A DNA stretch of 6,207 nucleotides, taken from NCBI GenBank assembly GCA_964593585.1, contig CAZQIZ010000057.1:1-6207 (forward strand), written 5' to 3'. How positions within the stretch are numbered: the first letter of the stretch is position 1; every line of letters begins with the position of its first letter. Source of the DNA: JACQFV01 sp964593585. Lineage in GTDB: Bacteria > Zixibacteria > MSB-5A5 > WJJR01. Below are positions 1 through 5,772 of the stretch, in pieces. Below the pieces are notes generated by a model. The model was not told the origin of the DNA, did not search any database, and saw only the letters and a list, made by a program, of their open reading frames with translations. A program made the position numbers and the translations under genes.

Positions 1-38
1 AAGATCAACAACCCAGTCCAAATGCAACACCCATTTTG
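1..38. other. Left-edge intergenic stretch, nothing recognised
   Basis: This is the sequence downstream of the last pstS stop codon. On the minus strand it contains one ATG, but that frame closes after nine codons and no Shine-Dalgarno sequence precedes it. No hairpin followed by a T-run is visible, so the operon is not seen to end here. It could continue into pstC or another transporter gene beyond the left edge, but nothing in the window shows that. Confidence 0.5.
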
Positions 39-881
39 TTAGAAGGTCTTAGGCTTGGGCAGGGGGTAGTAGCCAACGTCGCCCACCACCGCCTGGCCCT
101 CCGGGCTCAGCACCCAGTGCACCAGCGCCTTGATCTCGCCCGTCGGTTCGCCCACCGTGTACCAAAACAAAGGACGCGCCAGCGGATACTTGCCGGAGGC
201 CACATTGGCTTCCGTCGGCTCAAAGTACTCCGAACTCCCCTCGCTGGCAACGGCAACCGGCCGGACGCCGCTGGAGTAGCCGATCCCCCCATACCCGATC
301 GCCCACTCGTCCTTGGAGACCGCGTTGATGATCGAGGCCGTTCCCGGCAGGGTCTGCACCTCGGGTGCGAAATCCTCGTTCTTGAGAACATGCTCCTTGA
401 AGTAGGCGTAGGTGCCGGAGTTGTTCTCGCGCGAATACACCACGATCTCCTCGTCCGGACCGCCGACATCCTTCCACGACGTGATATCGCCCTGGTAGAT
501 CGCCTTCAATTGCGCCGCATCCAGCCGCGTGATGGGGTTTTTCTCATGCACGTAGACGGCCAAACCGTCCAGAGCCGTGGCGATTTCACTGGGAGCGGCG
601 CCGCGCTTGGCCTTGACCTCGTCTTTTTCCTTGTCCTTCATCGAACGCGACGATTGTGCGATGTCCGCCGAGCCATTAATCAGCGCGGCGATGCCGGTGC
701 CCGACCCGCCGCCGGTAACCTGGATCACCGCGTCCTTGTGCGTCTTCATGTACACTTCCGCCCAACGCTGGCCGAGGATCACCATGGTGTCCGAACCCTT
801 GATGGTGATTGCCCGCCCCGCGTGCGCGCCCGCCACCGCCACGCCGGCAACCAGCGCGGCGGCTATCAATGCCTTCTTCAT
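39..881 (-). CDS. pstS: PstS-type periplasmic phosphate-binding protein (second tandem copy)
   Basis: Substrate-binding protein of the Pst phosphate ABC importer, expected to work in the periplasm. The 280-residue product starts with a Sec signal peptide (about residues 1-21, ending AGAHA, no lipobox cysteine, so soluble). The phosphate-site loops are recognisable: GSDTM (29-33), GGGSGTG (57-63, serine S60), DIAQSSR (73-79, aspartate D73) and RENNSGT (151-157). The last reproduces the spacing of E. coli PstS Arg135, Ser139, Gly140 and Thr141. Length is normal for the shorter PstS class (PBP_like_2 fold). The start was placed at the second ATG because AGGAGG sits 9 nt before it, the same spacing as in the upstream paralogue; the ATG three codons earlier directly abuts the AGGAGG. 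It follows the other pstS by 31 nt. Family assignment is firm. Phosphate as ligand is strongly inferred, and a related oxyanion is a minor alternative. Confidence 0.93.
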   Translation of the reverse strand: MKKALIAAALVAGVAVAGAHAGRAITIKGSDTMVILGQRWAEVYMKTHKDAVIQVTGGGSGTGIAALINGSADIAQSSRSMKDKEKDEVKAKRGAAPSEIATALDGLAVYVHEKNPITRLDAAQLKAIYQGDITSWKDVGGPDEEIVVYSRENNSGTYAYFKEHVLKNEDFAPEVQTLPGTASIINAVSKDEWAIGYGGIGYSSGVRPVAVASEGSSEYFEPTEANVASGKYPLARPLFWYTVGEPTGEIKALVHWVLSPEGQAVVGDVGYYPLPKPKTF

Positions 882-890
882 TCTCCGCAT

Positions 891-896
891 CCTCCT
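891..896 (-). promoter_or_regulatory. Ribosome binding site deciding the second pstS start
   Basis: The minus strand reads AGGAGG, then ATGCGGAGA, then ATG. A start at 890 would touch the Shine-Dalgarno sequence with no spacer, whereas the ATG at 881 has a 9-nt spacer. The first pstS also has a 9-nt spacer between AGGAG and its ATG, which supports choosing 881. Confidence 0.7.
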
Positions 897-912
897 CTTT
901 AACAGCGTTTGC

Positions 913-1758
913 TCACTTCTTAGCCGAAACCGGGAAGTACCCGGCTTCGGTCACCACCGCCTGCCCCTCGGCCGACAGCACCCAGTCCACCAGCGCCTTG
1001 ATGTCGCCCTCGGGCTTGTTGCGCAGATACCAGTACAGGTCGCGCACCAGCGGATACTTGCCACTTTCGACATTTTCCGTGTTCGGAAGATAGGCTGTCT
1101 CCCCCGCGGTCGCCGCAATCGCGCAGAATTTCACGCCCTTGGCGTACGCCGCCCCGCCGTAACCGATGCCGTTGACATCCTTCGACACGGCGTTGACCAC
1201 GCTCGCCGTCCCTGGCAGCGTCGCCACCATCGGCGAGAAATCGTCGCCCTTCAATACATTGTCCTTGAAGAAGACATACGTGCCGGAGTTGTTCTCGCGG
1301 CCGTACACCGTGATCTCGGCGTCGGCCCCGCCCACATCCTTCCAGTTGGTCACATCCCCGACATAGATGGCCTTCAACTGCTCCAGTGTCAACTGCGCGA
1401 TCGGATTCGATTCATGCACATAGACGCTCAACCCGTCCTTGGCCACCGGAATTTCGGTGCCCATGGTGAAGTAGCGCTCTTTCAGTTTGGTCTTTTCCGA
1501 CTGCTTCATGGCGCGCGAGGCCTGGCAGATGTCGGTGGTGCCGTTGATCAGCGCGGCAATGCCCGTCCCCGATCCGCCGCCGGTGACCTGGATCACCGCC
1601 CCCGGCGTCTTCTTCATATACACTTCCGCCCAGCGCTGGCCCAGAATGACCATCGTGTCCGAACCCTTGATCGTGATCGCCTTGCCGGCAAATCCCGCCG
1701 CCTGGATGACCGCCAGTAACAGAATCGCCAAACCGATGATTGCGAGTATGCGTTTCAT
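913..1758 (-). CDS. pstS: PstS-type periplasmic phosphate-binding protein (first tandem copy)
   Basis: Periplasmic phosphate-binding component of a Pst ABC importer, 281 residues. It has a hydrophobic Sec signal (about residues 1-24, no lipobox). The ligand loops are GSDTM (32-36), GGGSGTG (60-66, S63), DICQASR (76-82, D76) and RENNSGT (154-160), matching the known PstS phosphate contacts. The start is ATG, with AGGAG 9 nt upstream. It begins 25 nt after the porin stop and is followed 22-31 nt later by its paralogue, so all three genes are probably co-transcribed. The two mature proteins are about 60% identical by eye: blocks 27-49 and 54-73 are fully identical to the paralogue, while the C-terminal third (195-245) is much more divergent. 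Two cysteines (C78 next to the ligand aspartate, C212) are absent from the other copy. The synonymous sites differ widely, so this is an old duplication. Confidence 0.93.
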   Translation of the reverse strand: MKRILAIIGLAILLLAVIQAAGFAGKAITIKGSDTMVILGQRWAEVYMKKTPGAVIQVTGGGSGTGIAALINGTTDICQASRAMKQSEKTKLKERYFTMGTEIPVAKDGLSVYVHESNPIAQLTLEQLKAIYVGDVTNWKDVGGADAEITVYGRENNSGTYVFFKDNVLKGDDFSPMVATLPGTASVVNAVSKDVNGIGYGGAAYAKGVKFCAIAATAGETAYLPNTENVESGKYPLVRDLYWYLRNKPEGDIKALVDWVLSAEGQAVVTEAGYFPVSAKK

Positions 1759-1767
1759 GATCGATAT

Positions 1768-1772
1768 CTCCT
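1768..1772 (-). promoter_or_regulatory. Ribosome binding site of the first pstS
   Basis: AGGAG (within AGAGGAGA) on the minus strand lies 9 nt before the ATG at 1758, inside the 25-nt gap after the porin stop. It supports the annotated start and independent translation initiation inside an operon. Confidence 0.65.
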
Positions 1773-1783
1773 CTGTGCGTGAA

Positions 1784-3013
1784 TTAGAACGTGTACACCC
1801 ACTCCATGGTCAGGATGTTGTCCTTCAGATCCTTCGTCGTTCCCGGCTCCAGCCCGTTGCGTGCCTTCTCGCCCGATTTCGGGATCTCATAGACCAGCTT
1901 CACCTTGCTGTTGCCGTCCCAGAAGTAGATGAGCCCGATGCCGTAGGTGACGAACTGGTCGTCTTCGATGTCGCGGTCGGGATCGTAGTAATCGACGCGC
2001 GAGATGAACTGAAACTTGTCGCGCAGGTTCTGCGCCCAGACCACATCGAAGCCCATGACATCGCGGGTGGAGTCGGCCGAGAGGAAGGCCTTCGACTGGT
2101 TCTTGGGCTCCTCGCCGGTGACCACTTCGGCCTTGAACACGCCGCCGCCCAGGCGCGGCAACTCATAAAAGAACTGCGCGTCGGCGCCGTAGCGAATCTT
2201 GTCGGTTGAGGACGGCATCTGCTTGGGGATCACCGAGTCGCTCGGATTGAACTGCTCGCCCCAGTATCCCGACAAACCGACATCGAGCATTCCAAATCCG
2301 CACGACGCGCGGGCGACGAAGTCCTTGCTCTTGTTCGGATCGTTGGCGCCGAAGATCCGATCCTCGGTCCCATTGCCGTTGAAGATCCCCGCCTGCAGCG
2401 ACAGATCGTACTGCTGATCGATCAGAACCGATCGCTCCACCTTTACGCCGCGGTCGCGTTCGCCCGGAAACAACGTGCGTGACCAGCGCGCCCGCTCGGG
2501 AAACTCGCGCTTGGAGGAGGAGAAACTGACCTCGTAGCCAAATGGCCAGTTGAACTGTCCGAGGGTGAATTTCAACTCCGAGGCGGGCTCGGTCATCGCG
2601 ACATAGGCCTCCTTCAGCGACACTCCCGATGCGGACCCGTCGAAGTAGACCACTCCCGCCGCGTTCTGATTGGCCTGATACGTCACCTTCAGCCGTCCGC
2701 GTCGGACATAAAACCGATTGAACAGCTTGCCGGTGTTCTTCGAGTCGCTCGAGCCGGTGCCCAGCGCCGGCGCGCTGACCGCGTCGTCGTGATACTCGTA
2801 GCGCGCCTGCACGTACCCGGACACCTTGAACTTCTTCAGATTCAGAATGTCCGATTCGGCCACGGAGAGACGCTCCTTGACCCCTTCGAACTCATCGGCC
2901 ATCTGGCCCACCTTCTCCGTCAGCGAATCTTGCGCCGATTCTTGCGCATACGGTAAAGGCGCCGTTAACAGGGCGATAACAATCGCGAGTGCGCACACCA
3001 GTCCGTTTTTCAT
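1784..3013 (-). CDS. Phosphate-selective porin O/P family outer-membrane protein
   Basis: Beta-barrel porin of the OprO/OprP type (Porin_O_P family), expected to pass phosphate or polyphosphate across the outer membrane. It has 409 residues. Residues 1-23 form a signal peptide (cleavage near PYA/Q). Residues 31-59 form a predicted coiled coil with hydrophobic a/d positions L31, V35, M38, F42, V45, L49, A52, I56 and L59. From about 63 onward, alternating amphipathic strands begin (KVSGYVQARYEY). A family-typical LGQFNWPFGYE segment lies at 151-161. The chain ends in WVYTF, the C-terminal aromatic signature of barrel proteins. The start is the ATG at 3013, preceded by GGAAAGGGGAT; the frame stays open upstream to a TTG at 3073, but that 20-residue extension would spoil the signal peptide. 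It is first in an operon with two pstS genes, behind a PHO-box-like repeat. Anion and phosphate selectivity is inferred from family and neighbours; the basic ladder of OprP was not mapped. Confidence 0.85.
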   Translation of the reverse strand: MKNGLVCALAIVIALLTAPLPYAQESAQDSLTEKVGQMADEFEGVKERLSVAESDILNLKKFKVSGYVQARYEYHDDAVSAPALGTGSSDSKNTGKLFNRFYVRRGRLKVTYQANQNAAGVVYFDGSASGVSLKEAYVAMTEPASELKFTLGQFNWPFGYEVSFSSSKREFPERARWSRTLFPGERDRGVKVERSVLIDQQYDLSLQAGIFNGNGTEDRIFGANDPNKSKDFVARASCGFGMLDVGLSGYWGEQFNPSDSVIPKQMPSSTDKIRYGADAQFFYELPRLGGGVFKAEVVTGEEPKNQSKAFLSADSTRDVMGFDVVWAQNLRDKFQFISRVDYYDPDRDIEDDQFVTYGIGLIYFWDGNSKVKLVYEIPKSGEKARNGLEPGTTKDLKDNILTMEWVYTF

Positions 3014-3093
3014 ATCCCCTTTCCGCGGGCAAGCCCCATGCTTTGCCCGGCTCTGCGTTTCGGACAACGCCAAGAACCACCGAGGATATTGCG

Positions 3094-3125
3094 ATCGTAT
3101 GTTACGTTTGTAAACTGTGAGTAAA
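3094..3125 (-). promoter_or_regulatory. Candidate PHO-box promoter of the porin-pstS-pstS operon
   Basis: On the minus strand, TTTACT (3125-3120) and TTTACA (3114-3109) are direct repeats with an 11-bp period, the spacing of PhoB/PhoP binding units. The second unit is followed after 9 nt by TACGAT (3099-3094), a 4-of-6 match to the sigma-70 -10 hexamer. That is a usual distance for an activator box replacing the -35 element. TTTACA resembles the Bacillus PhoP unit TTAACA more than the E. coli CTGTCAT unit. The site lies 81 nt or more upstream of the porin ATG. The repeat is directly seen; binding by PhoB is inferred from spacing and from the similar repeat ahead of phoB. Confidence 0.42.
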
Positions 3126-3137
3126 TTCCCGGGGAAT
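3125..3137. repeat. 13-bp palindrome next to the porin promoter
   Basis: ATTCCC G GGGAAT is a perfect inverted repeat with a 1-nt centre, lying directly upstream of the TTTAC direct repeat. The single-base centre rules out a stable hairpin terminator, so if it matters it would be a site for a dimeric protein. It could also be chance; no second copy was noticed in the window. Confidence 0.3.
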
Positions 3138-3163
3138 CCAGAGCGAAGTGGTGATGTATGGCC

Positions 3164-4957
3164 TCAGGCCTCTGCCTGCGGCAGACGGATCACCAGCCGG
3201 CTGCCATGGGGAATGTTGGCCTCGTAACGCGCCTCGCCGCCGTGGGCTTCGGCCAGGTGCTTGACGATCGCCAGACCCAGCCCGGTGCCGCCTTTTTCCC
3301 GCGAACGGTCGCGGTCCACCCGGAAAAAGCGCTCGAAGAGACGCGGACGGTCCGCCTCCGGCACGCCGATCCCCTCATCAGCCACCACCAGAATCAGATC
3401 GGTACCATCCCGACGGGCGGTGACCGTGATCGGATGCCCGTTCGGGCTGTATTTACGGGCATTATCGATCAGATTAACCAGGATCCGGCCGACCGCGTCC
3501 CGGTCGGCCAGACAGGTGTCCGCGTCATCGGGAATGGCCACAACCAGTTCGTGCGCCGATTCTGCCAGCGCCTGGGCCAGCGAGGCGCGGACCTCCTCGA
3601 TCAATCCCCGCAAAGAGAAAGAAGCGATCTCGGGGCGATACCCCGGGGCCTCGATGCGTGACAGGTCCAACAGGTCGGCGACGATCCGGTTCATCCGTTC
3701 GGCGTTGCGGGCGATGGTGTCCAAGAACGTGTCCGCCGGCGCCGGCGGGTGCGTGTCACGCAGCGCCTCGATGTATCCGAGGATTGACGTCAACGGCGTG
3801 CGCAGTTCATGCGAGACATTGGCGACAAAATCGCGCCGCATCCGGTCGATCTGCCGCCGCGCTGTGACGTCGCGGGCCACCAGCACACCCCGCACATCCT
3901 CGCCGCTGGCCGCCTCGATCAGCGCCGGACGCACCACCAGCATCCGGCGCCGCGGCCCCTGGGTCTCCAGCTCTTCGCTCTCCTCGGTCTCCCCCGCCAT
4001 CAGCCGGTCGATCAGCTCATTGAGGCCGCGATCGCGGAAGGCCTCGACATGGGAATGGCCAATGGGATCGGCCAGCACCGGACGGAAGAAGCGCGTGAAG
4101 GCCTCGTTGACCAGCCGCACCCGCCCCTGCGCGTCGAGCGCCAGAACACCGTCGGACATGTTCGCCAACACCGCCTGCAATTGGTCGCGCTCGCGCCGGC
4201 TTTGCAGGAAGCGCGTCTCGACTTCGTCGGCCATGCGGTTGAAATCATGCGCCAATTCGGAGAATTCATCGGAGGAGCGGTAGGGATCGACCGGCACCCG
4301 CGCGTCCCAGTCGCCGCGCGAATACCGTGCCGCCGTCTGCGCCAGACGCGCCAGCGGGCGACGGATGCTGTTTCCCACCCAGATCGAAATGGCCAACAGC
4401 AAAAGCCCCGTGATGATCAGAATGGTGATCAGCATCCGACGGACATCGGACTTCAAGCCCTCCAGCGCCGAGAGCGGAATCGCCAAGCGGACCGCGCCGA
4501 CAGTGCGGCCATCGAGCGTGACCGGCCTGGTCGCATACAGCAATTCCGCGTTCCACACCGGCGAATAGCCGATCGCCCAGCGATCCTCCGCGGCCTCCTC
4601 CGCCAGCGTCGCCGCCGAAACCTGTCCCGACCAGACCGCCGCCGAATCCTCCGGCCAATCGCTGTCGGAGATCACATGTCCGGTGGAGTCAATGACCGTC
4701 ACCCGGACATCGAGAAGGCGATGCCACTCCCGCGCCTGCTGATGCCAGAGCGGGGCGTTGTCCAGCCGGAAAAGCATGGAGGCCGTCTGAGCCAGGACCG
4801 CCGCCTCGCGCTCCAGACGCTCGTGCGCCTGCCGCAGATATTGCTTGTGGATTTGCCGGGAGATGAAAAAACCGAAGACCAGAAGCGAGATCGCACCGAC
4901 GGCGAGAAAGGGCCACGTCCGCCGCCACAACGCGCCCATGCGCCGAGTGTCTGCCAT
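3164..4957 (-). CDS. phoR: PhoR-type membrane sensor histidine kinase
   Basis: Sensor kinase of the phosphate-starvation two-component system; it autophosphorylates a histidine and transfers the phosphate to the PhoB-type regulator encoded just upstream. Its 597 residues run as follows: membrane segment 1 (about 15-33), extracytoplasmic domain (about 34-172), membrane segment 2 (about 174-197), HAMP linker (about 196-250), a PAS domain (about 255-365), a HisKA domain with the phosphoacceptor H383 in VSHELRTPL, and an HATPase_c domain. The last has an N box at 495-504 (NLIDNARKYS), a G1 box DEGIG (527-531), an F box FERFFR (541-546) and a G2 box GGTGLGL (556-562). All catalytic motifs are intact. 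The ATG comes 3 nt after the phoB stop with only a weak ribosome site, suggesting coupled translation. The large extracytoplasmic region resembles Bacillus PhoR and differs from E. coli PhoR, which has almost none. Kinase identity is certain; the PhoR assignment rests on architecture and neighbours. Confidence 0.9.
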   Translation of the reverse strand: MADTRRMGALWRRTWPFLAVGAISLLVFGFFISRQIHKQYLRQAHERLEREAAVLAQTASMLFRLDNAPLWHQQAREWHRLLDVRVTVIDSTGHVISDSDWPEDSAAVWSGQVSAATLAEEAAEDRWAIGYSPVWNAELLYATRPVTLDGRTVGAVRLAIPLSALEGLKSDVRRMLITILIITGLLLLAISIWVGNSIRRPLARLAQTAARYSRGDWDARVPVDPYRSSDEFSELAHDFNRMADEVETRFLQSRRERDQLQAVLANMSDGVLALDAQGRVRLVNEAFTRFFRPVLADPIGHSHVEAFRDRGLNELIDRLMAGETEESEELETQGPRRRMLVVRPALIEAASGEDVRGVLVARDVTARRQIDRMRRDFVANVSHELRTPLTSILGYIEALRDTHPPAPADTFLDTIARNAERMNRIVADLLDLSRIEAPGYRPEIASFSLRGLIEEVRASLAQALAESAHELVVAIPDDADTCLADRDAVGRILVNLIDNARKYSPNGHPITVTARRDGTDLILVVADEGIGVPEADRPRLFERFFRVDRDRSREKGGTGLGLAIVKHLAEAHGGEARYEANIPHGSRLVIRLPQAEA

Positions 4958-4960
4958 GCG

Positions 4961-5659
4961 TTACGGTTCTTCGCGGAGCTTGTACCCGATGTTCTTGATC
5001 GTCTGAATCGCCGACGCCAGCATCGGGATCTTGTCACGCAGATGCCTTACGTGCACATCCACCGTCCGCGTCGACCCAAAATAATCATATCCCCAGACCG
5101 TGTTCAGCAGATAATCGCGCGTCAGGATCCGTCCCCGGCCGCGCAAGAAGGCCTCCAGCAGTCCGAATTCCTTGGCCGTCAGCGTCACCGGCTGCCCGTT
5201 GTCGGTCACTTCAAAGCGGCTGCGGTCCAGCGACAACGTCCCGTACTGGAAGGCCGTCTGCGGCTTCTCGTTGCGCTCCACCCGCCGCAGCATCGATTTG
5301 ACCCGCGCCACCAGCTCCTTGTTCGAAAACGGCTTGGTGAGGTAATCGTCCGCGCCCATCTCCAACCCGACCACCTTGTCCGATTCCTCCGCCTTGGACG
5401 TCAACATGATGATCGGGATCAGCATTGTCCGCTCGCTCTGACGCACCCGGCGGCAGATCTCGAGCCCGTCCAAGCCCGGTAGCATCAGATCGAGGATGAC
5501 CAGATCGGGCAGTTCGGCGTCGATCCGCGCCAGCCCGGTCCGACCGTCGCCGATCCGCGCGGCGACAAACCCCTCCTTCTGGAGGAGATGCACCACCAGA
5601 TCGCCGATATCGCGTTCGTCCTCGATGACGAGGATCTTCTTCCCGCCGGCCATGAGCAT
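4961..5659 (-). CDS. phoB: PhoB-type OmpR-family response regulator
   Basis: DNA-binding response regulator that would switch Pho regulon promoters after phosphorylation by the adjacent PhoR. The N-terminal receiver domain (about residues 6-125) has the acidic pocket E15/D16 next to KKILVIEDE, the phosphoacceptor D57 in LVILDLMLPG, the switch threonine T87 in IIMLTSKAEE and K109 in YLTKPF. A short linker leads to a winged-helix DNA-binding domain (about 135-230) with LTAKEFGLLEAFL, a recognition region TRTVDVHVRHLRDKI and the closing wing IGYKLREEP. Length is typical of PhoB/OmpR proteins. The start is uncertain. The frame is open to a GTG at 5698. ATGs at 5659 and 5653 best fit the usual N-terminus but lack a well-placed ribosome site, whereas a TTG at 5665 has GGAAGG 9 nt upstream. 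Residue numbers here use 5659. It is followed almost directly by phoR, forming one operon. Confidence 0.92.
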   Translation of the reverse strand: MLMAGGKKILVIEDERDIGDLVVHLLQKEGFVAARIGDGRTGLARIDAELPDLVILDLMLPGLDGLEICRRVRQSERTMLIPIIMLTSKAEESDKVVGLEMGADDYLTKPFSNKELVARVKSMLRRVERNEKPQTAFQYGTLSLDRSRFEVTDNGQPVTLTAKEFGLLEAFLRGRGRILTRDYLLNTVWGYDYFGSTRTVDVHVRHLRDKIPMLASAIQTIKNIGYKLREEP

Positions 5660-5715
5660 TGTCAATGTACGCACCCTTCCCGCCGCAGACAAGGTCACCG
5701 AGTTCCCAAAGCAGA

Positions 5716-5743
5716 GCGCGGCGGACCGTATGATCCGCCGCGC
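5716..5743 (-). terminator. Perfect 10-bp GC hairpin upstream of phoB, possible weak terminator
   Basis: GCGCGGCGGA (5716-5725) and TCCGCCGCGC (5734-5743) are exact reverse complements around an 8-nt loop. Read on the minus strand, the stem is followed by TCTGCTTTGGG, which is only a weak U-rich tail, so intrinsic termination would be inefficient. The hairpin could end the DUF1579 transcript, attenuate read-through into phoB, or sit in the phoB leader. The opposite side has no T-run. The structure is clear; its function is inferred. Confidence 0.45.
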
Positions 5744-5745
5744 CG

Positions 5746-5772
5746 TGTTAAGCCCGTGTTAGCCGGATGTTA
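5746..5772 (-). promoter_or_regulatory. Triple 11-bp direct repeat, candidate PHO box of the phoBR operon
   Basis: On the minus strand, TAACA occurs three times at exactly 11-bp intervals: at 5772-5768, 5761-5757 and 5750-5746. The two phoB-proximal units extend to an 8-bp identity (plus strand CCGTGTTA at 5743-5750 and 5754-5761). The units ATAACA, CTAACA and TTAACA closely match the Bacillus PhoP consensus of TTAACA-like repeats one helical turn apart. The first unit overlaps the stop codon of the DUF1579 gene. The position directly ahead of phoB suggests autoregulation. No convincing -10 hexamer is seen at a standard distance, which lowers confidence in the exact promoter. Confidence 0.5.

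Noticed and set aside
882..890. Upstream ATG for the second pstS
   Set aside because: It directly abuts the AGGAGG with no spacer, whereas the ATG at 881 has the same 9-nt spacing as the paralogue.
577..1719. Plus-strand open frame opposite both pstS genes
   Set aside because: It spans the intergenic gap and both paralogues on the opposite strand, has a composition typical of an antisense shadow and shows no domain.
3014..3073. 20-residue N-terminal extension of the porin from a TTG
   Set aside because: The ATG at 3013 has a purine-rich ribosome site and gives a clean signal peptide; the extension would bury that signal and starts with a rare codon.
3160..3170. GGCCTCAGGCC inverted repeat at the phoR stop as a terminator
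   Set aside because: The arms are only 5 bp with a 1-nt centre and no T-run follows, so a stable terminator hairpin is not expected.
3809..5482. Long plus-strand open frame opposite phoR and phoB
   Set aside because: It is antisense to two genes with complete catalytic motifs, is rich in Arg, Gln, His and Pro as expected of a GC-rich shadow frame, and shows no recognisable domain.
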